This document shows, piece by piece, positions 1-10,467 of a DNA stretch of 64,000 bases. Source of the stretch: Neobacillus nitrireducens (GTDB lineage Bacteria > Bacillota > Bacilli > Bacillales > Cytobacillaceae); assembly GCF_030915405.1 (NCBI RefSeq), contig NZ_CP133262.1, positions 620,001-684,000 of the forward strand, in the 5' to 3' direction. A model generated the notes under the pieces. It worked only from the letters and a program-made list of their open reading frames with translations, made no database searches and was not told the DNA's origin. The stretch's first letter is position 1. Each line of letters starts with the position of its first letter. The translations under genes were made by a program, and so were the position numbers.

Positions 1-69
1 GTAAGAGCACGAGGCCTAAAACCAGATAAATGGCTAATTGAAATGGTTTTAGAAATTTGGTTAATTTAA
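1..69 (+). CDS. C-terminal end of an unidentified protein (partial)
   Basis: The first base is in an open frame that runs 22 codons to a TAA at 67-69 (last residues EMVLEIWLI). The start lies outside the window. The fragment is too short to identify. It would be convergent with the next gene, and a hairpin lies between them. It could be a chance frame. The stretch 70-239 holds nothing else that I can recognise. Confidence 0.35.
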   Translation, partial: VRARGLKPDKWLIEMVLEIWLI

Positions 70-239
70 TCAAAATCCTTCAACTCCGTTTTTAATAGTA
101 ATTAAGAGTAATTTTATCCTAGTTTTATGAACTGAATATGAACAAAATAATTTATTAAATTTTTATCGAAGTCATGCGGCTTGCTAAGCAATCATAAGTA
201 TATTCCTGACAGATTATCTCGTCAATTATTATCAAAATA

Positions 240-266
240 AAAAACACAGGAAGGCCTGTGTTAAAA
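240..266 (-). terminator. Rho-independent terminator of the secreted-protein gene
   Basis: An 8-bp stem AACACAGG/CCTGTGTT with a short loop is followed on the minus strand by a T-rich tract. It lies directly after the stop codon of the gene at 270-1025. Confidence 0.75.
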
Positions 267-269
267 AAG

Positions 270-1025
270 TTATCTATTTAATTCTTTATTTACAATGGTA
301 CTTTTTAGTTTCCAATGACCATTTTCAAACGTCCAAGTAGATTTAACCGATGCAATGACGTCTGCGTTTGCGATTCCAGTAACCCTTTGTTCCCCCTGTA
401 ACTCCACTTTATTGCCCTTTGCGATCGGTTGGAGTTGGTTAAATGGGTTTACGGTCAGTTCAGTAGGCTCATTTAGTTTTCCATTATAATAAAGTCCGAG
501 CCTTTTATAATATATTTTTCGGTCCTTTAAATCAAACCGATAAGCTTTTCCCGTTGTGGCAAGTTTGATTTCAGCTTTATATCCTTTTAAAAAATGGCTT
601 TCCATTTCAAGCGGCTCCGGTAATGGGATATTGGTTTGATCAAAATCTTTTAGAGAATAGGCGTAGTTTTGGACAATTCCCTCACTTTCACCTGTCAACA
701 CACTTGCAAATATATCCTGTAAGCCATCACCGTTTAAGTCCACTAACTGAAAGGAAGCTCTAGCACCACTTTCCAAAGGGAAGGAATATTTCTTACCGTT
801 CGAGGCGTTAATTTCAAAATAAATCTTCTCCAAAAATGTATCTTCTTTCTGATAAGGAACCCCCTTTAAAAGGATCTCCTCCTCTTTACCATCACCTGTA
901 ATGTCTGCTTCCTCATTTGAAATAGTGACTATTTTTGTCGTTTCTTCGATGGCATAAACCCCGGTAATCGCAGTAAGTGACATGAGAAAAAACGAAGCAA
1001 TAACTAGAAGCATCTCTTTTTTCAT
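270..1025 (-). CDS. Predicted secreted protein with one EF-hand/VCBS-like loop
   Basis: A 251-residue protein with a clear N-terminal signal peptide (hydrophobic residues 5-24, ending VYA-IEE), so it is probably exported. Around residues 95-105 the motif LVDLNGDGLQDIF is a calcium-loop-like DxNxDGxxD sequence as in VCBS/FG-GAP repeats; only one copy is visible. The C-terminal half is rich in beta-type sequence. The start is supported by a GGGAGG site just upstream of the ATG. It lies downstream of parC in the position of B. subtilis ynfC, but I cannot confirm homology. No enzymatic motif is visible and the function is unknown. Confidence 0.75.
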   Translation of the reverse strand: MKKEMLLVIASFFLMSLTAITGVYAIEETTKIVTISNEEADITGDGKEEEILLKGVPYQKEDTFLEKIYFEINASNGKKYSFPLESGARASFQLVDLNGDGLQDIFASVLTGESEGIVQNYAYSLKDFDQTNIPLPEPLEMESHFLKGYKAEIKLATTGKAYRFDLKDRKIYYKRLGLYYNGKLNEPTELTVNPFNQLQPIAKGNKVELQGEQRVTGIANADVIASVKSTWTFENGHWKLKSTIVNKELNR

Positions 1026-1085
1026 TCATGATCCCTCCCAAATCTGTTAATAGTTAGTATGTCCAGTTTTGGAAAAATGATGAAA

Positions 1086-1113
1086 AAGGACCCTCTAGAT
1101 TTCTAGAGAATCC
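1086..1113 (-). terminator. Terminator after parC
   Basis: The near-palindrome CTCTAGATTTCTAGAG, extended by flanking GGA/TCC pairs, is followed on the minus strand by TTTTT. It sits 10 bp past the parC stop codon and closes the parEC operon. Confidence 0.75.
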
Positions 1114-1122
1114 TACAAAAAT

Positions 1123-3561
1123 TTATAGACCTGGTTTTTCTGATGATGGAACTTTCCAAGCAGTGGTTACTTTTCCTTTGTCATCCTCATCAAGAATAAA
1201 TGACCCGTTCGAATAACGGTCACTGAAGTGAATATCAACTGTATTCAATGTTTCAATATGACCTTTTTCCGTCTGGAGATAAATAACATCCTGTTCTTTT
1301 ACGATGACAAATCCAGTGATTCGGTGTGGATTGGACTTAAGCTCTCTTAAAATGACAACTCCGCGCTTGGCTCGTGTTGCTTTTTCAAACTCTTTTAGTT
1401 TCATCCGCTTCACAGCTCCGCGCTGTGTCGAAATAACAATGGTTTCGTTACTGTCTGAATGAATAATTCTACCGCCAATGACAAAATCGTCATCTTTTAA
1501 ATTAATTCCTTTAACACCGGCAGCACGCGCACCGACAATACTAATTTCTTCTTCATGAAACCATAAAGAGTAACCTAAGTGGGTGATTAAGAATAATTCC
1601 TTCGTTCCGTCTGTTAGATGAACATCCGTAACTTGATCATCATCCTTCAAGTTAATGCCAACAAGCGGTTTGGAATAACGTTGTGCTTTATAGTGTTTCA
1701 GCTCTGTTTTCTTGACCATCCCGTTTTTAGTGACAAAGACTAGAAATAAATTTGCCTCAAAGTCCTTCACAGGAACGGCTTGGATAATCTCTTCATCACG
1801 CTCAATTGGAATAATATTCGCGACATGCTGTCCAAGGTCTTTCCAGCGGATATCCGGCAGCTCGTGGACTGGGCAGAATAAGTAATTTCCTTTATTCGTG
1901 AACAGGAGCAAAACATCTTTTGTATTCATTTCAAGCTGTGCGAACAAACGATCTGAATCCTTCATGGCAAGGTCCTGACCACTAGAGGCCGCAAAAGAAC
2001 GCGGGCTTGTTCGCTTCACATAACCCTCTTTTGTAACCGTAACAATTACGTCTTCACTTGGGACGGTGACTTCAAGATTGATTTTTAATTCTTCGATTTC
2101 CGCTTCGATCTTAGAACGACGCTCATCTGCAAACCGTTTTTTGACATCTTTTAATTCTTTTTTAATCACAGAGAATAACGTTTTATCGCTTGCTAAAATA
2201 CTAGTTAGCTCATCAATCCTTTTTGCTAATTCTTCAGCTTCCTGTCTCAGTGCAGTGATATCGGTGTTCGTTAAGCGATATAGCTGTAAAGAAACGATTG
2301 CTTCTGATTGAAGCTCGGTAAACGCAAACTTGGCCATTAAATTGTCCTTCGCATCGCGTTTATCCTTGGAAGCACGGATGGTGGCGATTACTTCATCGAG
2401 GATCGATAAAGCCTTCATTAATCCTTCGACGATATGCTGCCGCTCTTTGGCCTTATTTAGATCAAATTGCGATCTTCTTGTTACAACTTCCTTTTGATGC
2501 TCGATATATGCATCCAACATATCTCTTAGTCCCATTAATTTAGGACGTTTTTTATAAATGGCAACCATATTAAAATTGTAAGTTATTTGAAGGTCACTAT
2601 TTTTGTATAAATAGTTTAAGACACCTTCTGCATCGGCATCTTTCTTTAAATCAATGACAATTCTAAGACCTGTCCGGTCCGTTTCATCACGGATTTCAGA
2701 GATGCCTTCCACTTTTCGATCGAGACGGAATTCATCCATTTTTTTGACGAGATTGGCCTTATTAATCTCATAAGGAATTTCGGTGATAACAATTTGCTGC
2801 TTACCGCCACGTACCTCTTCGATTTCCGCTTTACTGCGGACGATAATTTTTCCTTTACCAGTTTCATAGGCTTTTTTAATCCCAGCTACCCCTTGAATGA
2901 TACCGCCTGTAGGGAAATCAGGACCTTTGATGATTGTCATTAAATCATCGACTGAACAATCAGGTTGGTCCATTCTCTTGATGACCCCATCAATAATTTC
3001 ACCAAGATGATGCGGCGGGATATCTGTTGCATAGCCCGCTGAAATTCCTGTTGATCCATTGACAAGGAGATTAGGGAACATGGCTGGTAATACTGTTGGC
3101 TCTTTCGAAGTATCATCAAAGTTTGGAATGAATTCCACGGTATTTTTTTCGATATCCCGCATTAATTCTGCAGCAATCGCTGAAAGCCTTGCTTCCGTAT
3201 AACGCATGGCTGCTGGCGGATCGCCATCGACGCTGCCGTTGTTTCCATGCATTTGGACCAAAACATTTCTTACTTTCCAATCCTGACTCATCCGTACCAT
3301 TGCCTCATACACAGATGAATCACCGTGTGGGTGGTAGTTACCAATCACGTTTCCGACCGTTTTAGCTGATTTCCGAAAACCCTTATCATGCGTATTTCCT
3401 TCAAAATGCATCGCATAAAGAATTCTCCGCTGTACTGGTTTTAAGCCGTCACGTGCATCGGGAAGGGCTCGTTCTTGAATAATATACTTACTATATCGAC
3501 CAAAACGATCACCAATTACATCTTCTAGAGGCAAGTCACGGAATTTTTCATTTGTACTCAT
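1123..3561 (-). CDS. parC: DNA topoisomerase IV subunit A (ParC/GrlA)
   Basis: An 812-residue type IIA topoisomerase breakage-reunion subunit, which decatenates daughter chromosomes together with ParE. The catalytic tyrosine is Y121 in AAMRYTEA. The quinolone-resistance region reads [13 protein letters not shown], so the residues equivalent to S. aureus GrlA S80 and E84 (here S82 and E86) are wild type. The N-terminal winged-helix domain, tower and coiled coil are followed by a C-terminal beta-pinwheel with repeated GxxKR-type blades, the usual layout and length. The start codon overlaps the parE stop by 4 bp (ATGA), indicating translational coupling. ParC rather than GyrA is supported by that pairing and by the GrlA-like sequence. 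Confidence 0.97.
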   Translation of the reverse strand: MSTNEKFRDLPLEDVIGDRFGRYSKYIIQERALPDARDGLKPVQRRILYAMHFEGNTHDKGFRKSAKTVGNVIGNYHPHGDSSVYEAMVRMSQDWKVRNVLVQMHGNNGSVDGDPPAAMRYTEARLSAIAAELMRDIEKNTVEFIPNFDDTSKEPTVLPAMFPNLLVNGSTGISAGYATDIPPHHLGEIIDGVIKRMDQPDCSVDDLMTIIKGPDFPTGGIIQGVAGIKKAYETGKGKIIVRSKAEIEEVRGGKQQIVITEIPYEINKANLVKKMDEFRLDRKVEGISEIRDETDRTGLRIVIDLKKDADAEGVLNYLYKNSDLQITYNFNMVAIYKKRPKLMGLRDMLDAYIEHQKEVVTRRSQFDLNKAKERQHIVEGLMKALSILDEVIATIRASKDKRDAKDNLMAKFAFTELQSEAIVSLQLYRLTNTDITALRQEAEELAKRIDELTSILASDKTLFSVIKKELKDVKKRFADERRSKIEAEIEELKINLEVTVPSEDVIVTVTKEGYVKRTSPRSFAASSGQDLAMKDSDRLFAQLEMNTKDVLLLFTNKGNYLFCPVHELPDIRWKDLGQHVANIIPIERDEEIIQAVPVKDFEANLFLVFVTKNGMVKKTELKHYKAQRYSKPLVGINLKDDDQVTDVHLTDGTKELFLITHLGYSLWFHEEEISIVGARAAGVKGINLKDDDFVIGGRIIHSDSNETIVISTQRGAVKRMKLKEFEKATRAKRGVVILRELKSNPHRITGFVIVKEQDVIYLQTEKGHIETLNTVDIHFSDRYSNGSFILDEDDKGKVTTAWKVPSSEKPGL

Positions 3562-5537
3562 CCTTCAGAATCCTCCTCAGAGACCGTAATATTTTCATTT
3601 TCTAATATGGTGTCATCCTCTTCTAAACCAAAGGCCACATTGCTTTCAATCCATTTTCGACGCGGTTCCACTTTATCACCCATCAGCGTGGTCACCCTGC
3701 GTTCCGCTCTTGCGGCATCATCTATTTTCACACGAATCAACGTCCGTGTTTCCGGGTCCATCGTTGTATCCCATAGTTGGTCGGCGTTCATTTCTCCAAG
3801 TCCTTTATAGCGTTGAAGAATATAGCCTCTGCCAACTTTTTTAATTGCATCCTGGAGGTCATCATCACTCCAAGCATATTCAATGATTTCTTTTTTGCCT
3901 GTCCCTTTACTCACCTTATATAACGGTGGAAGGGCAATAAACACTTTACCCGCTTCGAGCAAGGGCTTCATATAACGATAAAAGAAAGTAAGCAGTAACA
4001 CTTGAATATGTGCGCCATCTGTATCGGCATCGGTCATTATGACAATTTTATCGTAATTGATATCTTCTACACTAAAATCGGTTCCTACTCCACCGCCAAT
4101 GGCATGAATAATCGTATTGATTTCTTCATTCTTAAAAATGTCAGCGAGCTTGGCTTTTTCGGTATTAATTACTTTACCCCTCAGTGGAAGAACAGCTTGG
4201 AAGCGTCGGTCACGCCCTTGTTTTGCCGAACCACCTGCGGAATCACCCTCGACCAGGTAAAGTTCATTTTTTTGCGGATTACGAGATTGGGCTGGTGTTA
4301 GTTTACCAGATAAAACCGCATCTGAACGCTTGCGTTTTTTTCCGCTCCTTGCGTCTTCACGCGCTTTTCTTGCAGCCTCTCTTGCTTGATAGGCTTTTAT
4401 TGATTTCTTGATCAGAAGGGAGCTAATATCAGGGTTCTCTTCTAGAAAATAGGAGAGATGTTCAGAAACAACCGCATCGACAGCGGACCTAGCTTCACTT
4501 GTTCCTAATTTACCCTTCGTTTGTCCTTCGAACTGGAGCAGTTCTTCCGGGATTCGAACGGAGATGATTGCTGACAAACCTTCGCGGATATCTGCACCAT
4601 CAAGGTTTTTATCTTTGTCTTTTAAGAAAGAAACCTTTCGTGCATAATCGTTAAATACTCTTGTCATGGCTGTTTTAGCCCCGGCTTCATGCGTACCGCC
4701 GTCTCTTGTGCGGACATTATTAACGAACGAGAGGACATTTTCTGAATAGCCATCATTAAATTGAAACGCAAAATCAACTTCAATCCCATGATTAGCGCCT
4801 TCGAGGCTAATAACTGGGTGCAGAACATCCTTTTCTTCGTTTAAATAGGAAACAAACGCTTCAATTCCATTTTCATAATGAAAAACTTCGTGGAAATCAT
4901 TCCGTCCATCGATAATTTCTATTTTTAATCCTTTAAGTAAGAATGCGGACTCTCTTAACCTCTCACATAAAGTCTCAAAGTTATAAGTGGTCGTCGAAAA
5001 AATAGTCGGATCCGGCTTAAAATGAATTGTTGTTCCTGTTTGATTGGTTTTGCCGATTTTTTCAAGCGTTGTTACCGGCTTGCCGCCATTTTCAAAGCGC
5101 TGTTCATATACGAAACCGTCTCTTTTAATTGTGACGGTTAACCATTCAGATAACGCATTAACTACTGATGCACCAACACCGTGCAAACCGCCGCTTGTTT
5201 TATAACCGCCTTGACCAAACTTACCGCCGGCATGAAGAACAGTTAAGATAACCTCTGGTGTCGGTTTCCCCATTTTGTGCATTCCCGTAGGCATTCCGCG
5301 TCCTCGGTCATTTACACTTATTGAATTATCTTTGTGTATTTTTACAATGATTTGATCACCAAATCCACCAAGCGCTTCATCGACAGAATTGTCAACAATC
5401 TCGTAAACAAGATGATGGAGTCCTCGTGCATCGGTGCTGCCAATGTACATTCCCGGGCGTTTTCTAACGGCCTCAAGACCTTCTAGTACCTGTATGGCAT
5501 CATCATTATAATCAAAAACTTGCTGATTCCTTGCCAC
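3558..5537 (-). CDS. parE: DNA topoisomerase IV subunit B (ParE/GrlB)
   Basis: A 659-residue ATPase subunit of topoisomerase IV. The GHKL ATP site is visible: [13 protein letters not shown] near residues 46-58, with catalytic Glu46 and Mg-binding Asn50, and [15 protein letters not shown] further on. The TOPRIM domain carries [15 protein letters not shown] and the acidic DADTDGAHI motif; the C-terminal RYKGLGEMN block is present. The start is GTG with an AAAGGGG site. It is the first gene of the parE-parC operon, and a roughly 290-bp gap upstream should hold the promoter, though I could not assign -35/-10 elements with confidence. Confidence 0.97.
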   Translation of the reverse strand: MARNQQVFDYNDDAIQVLEGLEAVRKRPGMYIGSTDARGLHHLVYEIVDNSVDEALGGFGDQIIVKIHKDNSISVNDRGRGMPTGMHKMGKPTPEVILTVLHAGGKFGQGGYKTSGGLHGVGASVVNALSEWLTVTIKRDGFVYEQRFENGGKPVTTLEKIGKTNQTGTTIHFKPDPTIFSTTTYNFETLCERLRESAFLLKGLKIEIIDGRNDFHEVFHYENGIEAFVSYLNEEKDVLHPVISLEGANHGIEVDFAFQFNDGYSENVLSFVNNVRTRDGGTHEAGAKTAMTRVFNDYARKVSFLKDKDKNLDGADIREGLSAIISVRIPEELLQFEGQTKGKLGTSEARSAVDAVVSEHLSYFLEENPDISSLLIKKSIKAYQAREAARKAREDARSGKKRKRSDAVLSGKLTPAQSRNPQKNELYLVEGDSAGGSAKQGRDRRFQAVLPLRGKVINTEKAKLADIFKNEEINTIIHAIGGGVGTDFSVEDINYDKIVIMTDADTDGAHIQVLLLTFFYRYMKPLLEAGKVFIALPPLYKVSKGTGKKEIIEYAWSDDDLQDAIKKVGRGYILQRYKGLGEMNADQLWDTTMDPETRTLIRVKIDDAARAERRVTTLMGDKVEPRRKWIESNVAFGLEEDDTILENENITVSEEDSEG

Positions 5538-5785
5538 TAAAATACCCCTTTCATTCCCTACAAAAAGAAGTATCCTTCTAATTGCTTCATGAACTAATTG
5601 ATTAGACGTTCATTTAATTATCTTTTTAATTATAAAATAGAACCAATGTTTGCCGCTTCTTATTTTATCATATAACTTGCGGCGTCTATGCTTAATTGTA
5701 GCGATTTATTTTATTTTGGCAAATAGGTATTTTTAAACAACATAATTTTGTAATAATATTAGCAGGCGTAATTGGGGAAATAAAA

Positions 5786-5816
5786 GAAAAAAACTGCTAA
5801 TCTTTAGCAGTTTTTT
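5786..5816 (-). terminator. Terminator after yneT
   Basis: The stem AAACTGCTAA/TTAGCAGTTT is followed by T residues on the minus strand, 10 bp after the yneT stop. Confidence 0.75.
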
Positions 5817-5825
5817 GGTAAAAAA

Positions 5826-6242
5826 TTATACCCTTGTTAACGCATGTTCAACTTTAATACAGCGATTCATAATGACAGTATATCCCTTATTTTTTAAAAA
5901 CTCATAGGCTTCTTCATTTTCAAGACCAAGCTGGGCCCAATATACATCTGCATCGATTAAATCAAATTCTTTTGCAACACCGAACAGTTGTTCCGACCTG
6001 CGAAAAACGTTAACAATGTCCACATGACCTTCAATATCCTTCAGTGAAGCAACGGCTTTTACACCCAGCACCTGATCAATTGTTGGATTCACTGGAATAA
6101 TGTCATAACCAGCTTTTTGCATAGCAGCGGAAACTTGATAGGATGTTCGTTCAGGATTATCACTCAACCCAACAACAGCGATTCTTTTTGCCTTGTTTAA
6201 AATTGTTCCAATTTCATTGCGACTTGGATTTTCAATCGTCAA
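5826..6242 (-). CDS. yneT: CoA-binding domain protein (YneT/YccU family)
   Basis: A 138-residue single-domain Rossmann-like protein of the CoA_binding_2 family. The N-terminal strand-turn IAVVGLSDNPERTSY and the following YDIIPVNP segment are diagnostic. These proteins bind CoA in vitro in homologues, but their role is unknown. I prefer the TTG start giving MTIENPSRNE: it is spaced correctly from the GGGAGTGA site and matches the N-terminus of B. subtilis YneT. A GTG three codons earlier is in frame but lies inside the ribosome binding site. It lies upstream of parE in the same orientation, as in B. subtilis, but a terminator separates them. Confidence 0.85.
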   Translation of the reverse strand: MTIENPSRNEIGTILNKAKRIAVVGLSDNPERTSYQVSAAMQKAGYDIIPVNPTIDQVLGVKAVASLKDIEGHVDIVNVFRRSEQLFGVAKEFDLIDADVYWAQLGLENEEAYEFLKNKGYTVIMNRCIKVEHALTRV

Positions 6243-6313
6243 AAGTCTCACTCCCTTTCCCTCTTTATTTTACCTATATTTTCAAAAAAAAACATAATAA
6301 AAGGTTTTCAAAT

Positions 6314-6340
6314 AGAAAAAGCCCCTGGTAAAAGGAGCAA
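6314..6340 (-). terminator. Terminator after the sensor kinase gene
   Basis: GCTCCT/AGGGGC stem (one G-U pair) followed by TTTTTC on the minus strand, just past the stop at 6348. Confidence 0.65.
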
Positions 6341-6347
6341 GTTAGTA

Positions 6348-7292
6348 TTAACTTGATACGGAAATAAGTTCTGGTTTAACCGCGGGGGCTGCCTTCGGGA
6401 TGATGAGGCAAAATCGGGCTCCATCCCCGGTATTTTCTACCTGGACACTTCCTTCCATATTTTCCAATATCCTCTTTGCGAGATAAAGTCCTAAACCAGT
6501 CCCGTGTTGTCTCGTCGTAAAATAAGGATCGAAGATTTTCTCAAGTATTTCTCGTTCGATTCCGCCAGCATTATCGATAAATTCTGCTGTGATCTCTCTG
6601 TCCGTTTCACCTATGGTGATGAATATTTTTCGATTTTTTGTATCGTTTTGAACAAAAGCATCCCTTGTATTTGTTAATAGATTAAGGACAACTTGGCTAT
6701 ATTCATTGGGAAAACCAATAGCCGTATACTGTCCTCGATATTCAAACTCCACTTGAATGGCATGTTTTTTTAAACTGGTTGAAAAGATGGATAGGGCATC
6801 TTCAATCGAATCCCCTACATAAAATGGGGTTTTTTCCTTGTTCGGTTTATAAAATCTGCGAAAATCATTAATTGTTTGCGACATTTCCTTAATTTGGAAC
6901 ATGCTTTCTTTTGTAAACCGGTCCATATATTGATCGTCAATTTCCCCGAACACTAGTGCTTCTCTTACGTCCTGGATCAATAATGATAAGCTATTTAACG
7001 GCTGACGCCATTGATGACCCATACTAGCAATCAATTCTCCCATCGCAGCAAGTCTTGATTGCTGGATAAGGGCATAATCCTTCGCACGATTTTTGGCAAC
7101 TTCTTCTTGAATTCTAATTTCTAAATCGTGTTTCAAAATTTTCGCAGCTTCATATTTTTTTGCCAAATCCCGGTAGCTGTTTTCACTTTCTTTCAACTTT
7201 TTCATTAACTCACGGCTATTACGAATAGATTGGAAAATAACAAAAATGAATAATCCAATTACCAAGAATATAAAAATATACCACAAAAGCAC
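6348..7292 (-). CDS. Membrane-anchored sensor histidine kinase
   Basis: About 314 residues. One N-terminal membrane helix (residues 2-22) is followed by a coiled-coil linker, a HisKA dimerisation domain with phospho-acceptor His near residue 93 in MGHQWRQPLNSL, and an HATPase_c domain with an N box (LLTNTRDAF), G1 box (FIDNAGGIE), F box and G2 box (GTGLGLYLAKRI). No extracellular sensor domain is present, so any signal is cytoplasmic or comes through the membrane helix. The chosen GTG lies about 6 nt after an AAGAGGGTG site; a GTG three codons upstream overlaps that site. It follows the REC-PAS-GGDEF gene by a few bases and probably forms a two-component pair with it. Confidence 0.85.
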   Translation of the reverse strand: MLLWYIFIFLVIGLFIFVIFQSIRNSRELMKKLKESENSYRDLAKKYEAAKILKHDLEIRIQEEVAKNRAKDYALIQQSRLAAMGELIASMGHQWRQPLNSLSLLIQDVREALVFGEIDDQYMDRFTKESMFQIKEMSQTINDFRRFYKPNKEKTPFYVGDSIEDALSIFSTSLKKHAIQVEFEYRGQYTAIGFPNEYSQVVLNLLTNTRDAFVQNDTKNRKIFITIGETDREITAEFIDNAGGIEREILEKIFDPYFTTRQHGTGLGLYLAKRILENMEGSVQVENTGDGARFCLIIPKAAPAVKPELISVSS

Positions 7293-7305
7293 TCTGACCA
7301 CCCTC

Positions 7306-8604
7306 TTAACTTTCCTGACTGTAATTGGTTATACAGTTTCGACCTTTATTTTTAGATTGAGTGAGTGCCTTATCTGCCTCTACTATCAATTCATTTTTCG
7401 CTTTGCCTCGAGTAAACTCAGTAATCCCAAAACTACAAGTAATCGGATCTATATCTTTAAACGGAAAGTCTTCGATGATGGCACGGATAGATTCTGCTAA
7501 TTCTATTGCTCCCTTTCCGTCGGTTCCGGGAGTGAGTATAATAAATTCTTCTCCACCCCAGCGGACAAAAATATCTGATTCTCTAATCCGTTGTTGAACG
7601 ATAGTAGAAATCGTATGGAGGACTTTATCCTCAGCTTGTTGTCCAAACCGTTCATTCACATGTTTAAAGAAGTCAATATCGATCAATATAAGTGAAAAAG
7701 GCTGCCCCAATCGCTCGGAACGTCTTATTTCCATTGCCAAGATATCATCCATTTCTAATCGATTGATACTGTTGGTTAAAGAATCCATCAGGACCAATTG
7801 ACGATTCCTTCTACTCTCATCCTCTAATGATGTGATATCTTTACAGACAATTAGATACTGGTTGGTACCTGGAATAATCTTGGTCTTTAGTAAAAAGATC
7901 GTATCTCTGCTATTAGTATCTTTCCAGTGCACCTTTAAAGCGCTCTTTCCAGTTTCCAGAATTTCCTGATACCATTTACTCTTGTCCTTAGGGTAAAAAT
8001 AATTCATGTCCTCAACAAAATAACTAGAAAGTAATTTACTCTTATGTAACTGAGTTTGTATCTTACTAATTCCAGTAAAGTTGGCAAAGGCTTGATTAAA
8101 TTCAATTATTTCATCGTTTTCAATGATAAAAATGAGGTTATCCTGAAAATCCAAAATGGCCCTCGATAACTTCTTTTGTTTGGCAAGCTCTTTCTCTAAT
8201 TGCATTTGATAGACTGATTTTTGAATCGCCTGCAAAAGGAAATCTAAATCAATTGGTTTGAAGATAAAATGATTAACTTTATTAGCAATCGATTCAATAA
8301 ATATATCTTGATCATCATAAGAGGTTGTTGCTATGATTTGAACTTGCTCGTTTAAAGCACGGATCTTATTAATGAATTCTAATCCGCTGATTTGATTCAT
8401 TTTGATATCACAAATAATCAAATCAGGTTGGTAACGCTGGTAAAGCTGAAGAGCTTCCACATCGTCAATTGCCGCGTGAACATCAACAAAACGACGCTTT
8501 AAAACACGCAAGAGCTTTTCTCGCGAAAACTTTTCCTCTTCAACATATAATATCTTTATGTCTTTATAATGATTATTTAAGTAATACTGGAGATTTGTAG
8601 CCAT
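7306..8604 (-). CDS. Response regulator with PAS and diguanylate cyclase (REC-PAS-GGDEF)
   Basis: A 432-residue three-domain protein. The N-terminal receiver (about 15-130) has phospho-acceptor D66 in LIICDIKM and the conserved Lys in FKPID. A PAS domain spans about 150-255. A C-terminal GGDEF domain (about 270-430) carries an intact GGEEF active site at 350-354, and RESD five residues before it is a canonical RxxD inhibitory site. The expected activity is phosphorylation-controlled synthesis of cyclic di-GMP with product inhibition. The partner kinase follows within a few bases. The start is ATG with a GGGGTGA site. Confidence 0.9.
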   Translation of the reverse strand: MATNLQYYLNNHYKDIKILYVEEEKFSREKLLRVLKRRFVDVHAAIDDVEALQLYQRYQPDLIICDIKMNQISGLEFINKIRALNEQVQIIATTSYDDQDIFIESIANKVNHFIFKPIDLDFLLQAIQKSVYQMQLEKELAKQKKLSRAILDFQDNLIFIIENDEIIEFNQAFANFTGISKIQTQLHKSKLLSSYFVEDMNYFYPKDKSKWYQEILETGKSALKVHWKDTNSRDTIFLLKTKIIPGTNQYLIVCKDITSLEDESRRNRQLVLMDSLTNSINRLEMDDILAMEIRRSERLGQPFSLILIDIDFFKHVNERFGQQAEDKVLHTISTIVQQRIRESDIFVRWGGEEFIILTPGTDGKGAIELAESIRAIIEDFPFKDIDPITCSFGITEFTRGKAKNELIVEADKALTQSKNKGRNCITNYSQES

Positions 8605-8641
8605 TGGTTTTCACCCCAATTGTCATTCAAGATTATTTGAT

Positions 8642-8688
8642 ACATGAAAACCGACCTTTTCACTCGTTTCGTCGGTCGGTTTTCATGT
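8642..8688. repeat. Long inverted repeat between the GGDEF gene and plsY
   Basis: A perfect 15-bp inverted repeat (ACATGAAAACCGACC with its complement) encloses a 17-nt loop. No T-tract follows on either strand outside the stem, so it is not a typical terminator. It lies in the 290-bp gap between divergent genes, 38 bp upstream of the REC-PAS-GGDEF start, and could be an operator or an mRNA leader hairpin. I see nothing else in the gap except plsY upstream sequence. Confidence 0.6.
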
Positions 8689-8894
8689 GTTATATATGAT
8701 TATATCTAAATTATATTAACTCCATTCACTACTTTCAATCGATAAACAAAGGGTTTGAAAATTCTCCTTATTTTCGTAATAATATTGACTCTAATTGTCC
8801 TTTCTTTGGACAGAAACGGAAAAGCGTGGTGTTTTTTCTATATTACATGGTAAAATAGAAGAACTGGATCTTTATGTAGAAGGAGAATTTATTC

Positions 8895-9494
8895 ATGGTT
8901 CAAATTATTTTAGTCCTAATTCTTGCTTATTTACTTGGCTCGATTCCATCTGGTTTAATTATCGGAAAGGTTTTTTATAAAACAGATATTCGTCAACATG
9001 GAAGTGGAAATTTAGGAGGTACGAATACGTTTCGTACACTTGGTGTCAAAGCAGGTATGGTGGTAACTCTTGCAGATATATTGAAAGGGACGTTAGCAGC
9101 ATCCTTGCCGCTCCTGTTTAATGTAGAGATAAATCCGCTTTTAGCAGGTGTTTTTGCGGTTGTTGGTCACACCTATCCAATCTTTGCAGGTTTCCGTGGC
9201 GGAAAAGCAGTTGCCACTTCAGGGGGTGTTTTATTACTTTGTGCTCCACTTCTGTTTTTTACAGTATTAATAGTATTTTTTATTAGTCTTTACATAACCA
9301 AATATGTCTCTTTATCATCTATGATTGCTGGAATAACTGCTTTTCTGTTTGCTTTAATATCAGGTTTTATTCAGGAGTGGGACATCCCATTGTTAATAGT
9401 GGTATTCCTGCTTGCTTCGTTCGTCATTTACCGGCACCGTGCAAATGTGAAACGAATAATGAATAAAACAGAGCCTAAAATAAAATGGCTTTAA
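8895..9494 (+). CDS. plsY: Acyl-phosphate:glycerol-3-phosphate acyltransferase (PlsY)
   Basis: A 199-residue integral membrane enzyme that transfers an acyl group from acyl-phosphate to glycerol-3-phosphate, the first acylation of phospholipid synthesis. The family's three cytoplasmic motifs are visible: the N-terminal [27 protein letters not shown] (about residues 36-50) and [18 protein letters not shown] (about 95-112). There are about five hydrophobic segments and the length is typical. The start ATG follows AGAAGGAGAA. It is divergent from the upstream GGDEF gene and monocistronic, with a strong terminator behind it. Confidence 0.95.
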   Translation: MVQIILVLILAYLLGSIPSGLIIGKVFYKTDIRQHGSGNLGGTNTFRTLGVKAGMVVTLADILKGTLAASLPLLFNVEINPLLAGVFAVVGHTYPIFAGFRGGKAVATSGGVLLLCAPLLFFTVLIVFFISLYITKYVSLSSMIAGITAFLFALISGFIQEWDIPLLIVVFLLASFVIYRHRANVKRIMNKTEPKIKWL

Positions 9495-9532
9495 TAAGAA
9501 CTGCGAAGCGCCCTGTTGTTCAGAAGCGTTTT

Positions 9533-9565
9533 GAAAATGGGAACCGATATTCGGTTCCCATTTTC
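9533..9565 (+). terminator. Terminator after plsY
   Basis: A perfect 15-bp stem GAAAATGGGAACCGA with its complement and a three-base loop, ending in TTTTC. Confidence 0.85.
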
Positions 9566-9602
9566 TTACTCAATTATACGAAATTTGATTGGAGATCAGA
9601 GA

Positions 9603-10394
9603 ATGAACAGTAACAACCAAAAAGGGATCTTGCTAAGTGTTTTATTTATTTTCATGTCCTATTTTTTTACAAGAGGTTTGTATTCTCCTTTTTTTGTTCT
9701 ACTAATAGCTTTATTATTATTAGTCGCCTTTTTTAAAGAAGGGATGCGCTCATTTGCCTGGGTAGTTATTTCTTTTTTTCTTGGTAATCTTTTGCTTGTT
9801 TATATGGATACCTTTATGGAAAGCTTTCATTTCCCTCACTATTCACTAGTTATGTATAGTCAAATGTTATTACTCATTCCAATTCTTTTGATTAGCTATG
9901 TTAGTAAGAAATTTAAACAAGAAATCATCCCTTATTTTCAAAAACCTATTCTTACAGGGAAAATACAACTCCCTATTAACATGGCATTTTCCCTGAGTAA
10001 AGTTTTTCTAATCCTTTGCCTACTTTCAATCCTATCCATTATTGGGTCACTATTTGTAAAAATTGAAGATGGGCGCCTGTCTGCTGTCCTATTCATTTTA
10101 TTGTTCTCATGCATCAATGCATTGCTTGAAGAGGTTTTGTGGCGGGGAATATTTCTTCCGAAGCTGATAACGATCACGAATCACCCATTAGGTATGGTCG
10201 TAACAAGTATTGCCTTTGGTTTACACACGACTATGTTTGGATTTTCACTGATTCTATCTATTTCTTATATGTTACTAGGGATATTTCTTGGATTTCTTAC
10301 CATTAAATTTAAAAGTATCTTCCCATCGGTAGTCGTTCATTTCTCAGTAACTACACTTTTATTAATTTTCGGCTGGATGGTAATTCCTATTTAA
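9603..10394 (+). CDS. CPBP-family intramembrane metalloprotease (Abi-like)
   Basis: A 263-residue polytopic membrane protein with about eight hydrophobic segments. The CPBP/Rce1-like motifs are in order: EEVLWRG (EExxxR), FGLHTTMFG (FxxxH) and a final His/Asn-type helix with VVHFSVT. These are the proposed zinc and catalytic residues of CAAX-prenyl-protease-like enzymes. I chose the ATG at 9603 because GGAGATCAGAGA precedes it and because the longer in-frame reading would begin inside the plsY terminator. Substrate unknown. Flanking terminators indicate a single-gene unit. Confidence 0.85.
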   Translation: MNSNNQKGILLSVLFIFMSYFFTRGLYSPFFVLLIALLLLVAFFKEGMRSFAWVVISFFLGNLLLVYMDTFMESFHFPHYSLVMYSQMLLLIPILLISYVSKKFKQEIIPYFQKPILTGKIQLPINMAFSLSKVFLILCLLSILSIIGSLFVKIEDGRLSAVLFILLFSCINALLEEVLWRGIFLPKLITITNHPLGMVVTSIAFGLHTTMFGFSLILSISYMLLGIFLGFLTIKFKSIFPSVVVHFSVTTLLLIFGWMVIPI

Positions 10395-10423
10395 TGTTAA
10401 TTAATAGCTTTAGAAGTAAACAG

Positions 10424-10467
10424 AAGGCTCACTTGAAAGATAGTTAATCTTCAAGTGAGCCTTTTTT
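10424..10467 (+). terminator. Terminator after the CPBP gene, overlapping the 3' end of yneQ
   Basis: The 13-bp stem AAGGCTCACTTGA/TCAAGTGAGCCTT is followed by TTTTT on the plus strand. Its right arm is part of the last codons of yneQ on the other strand, so one sequence serves both. Confidence 0.8.

Noticed and set aside
2066..4411. Antisense frames within parC and parE
   Set aside because: They lack ribosome binding sites and family similarity; strong codon bias of the real genes opens the opposite strand.
9516..9602. N-terminal extension of the CPBP gene
   Set aside because: It would begin inside the plsY terminator hairpin and lacks a ribosome binding site.
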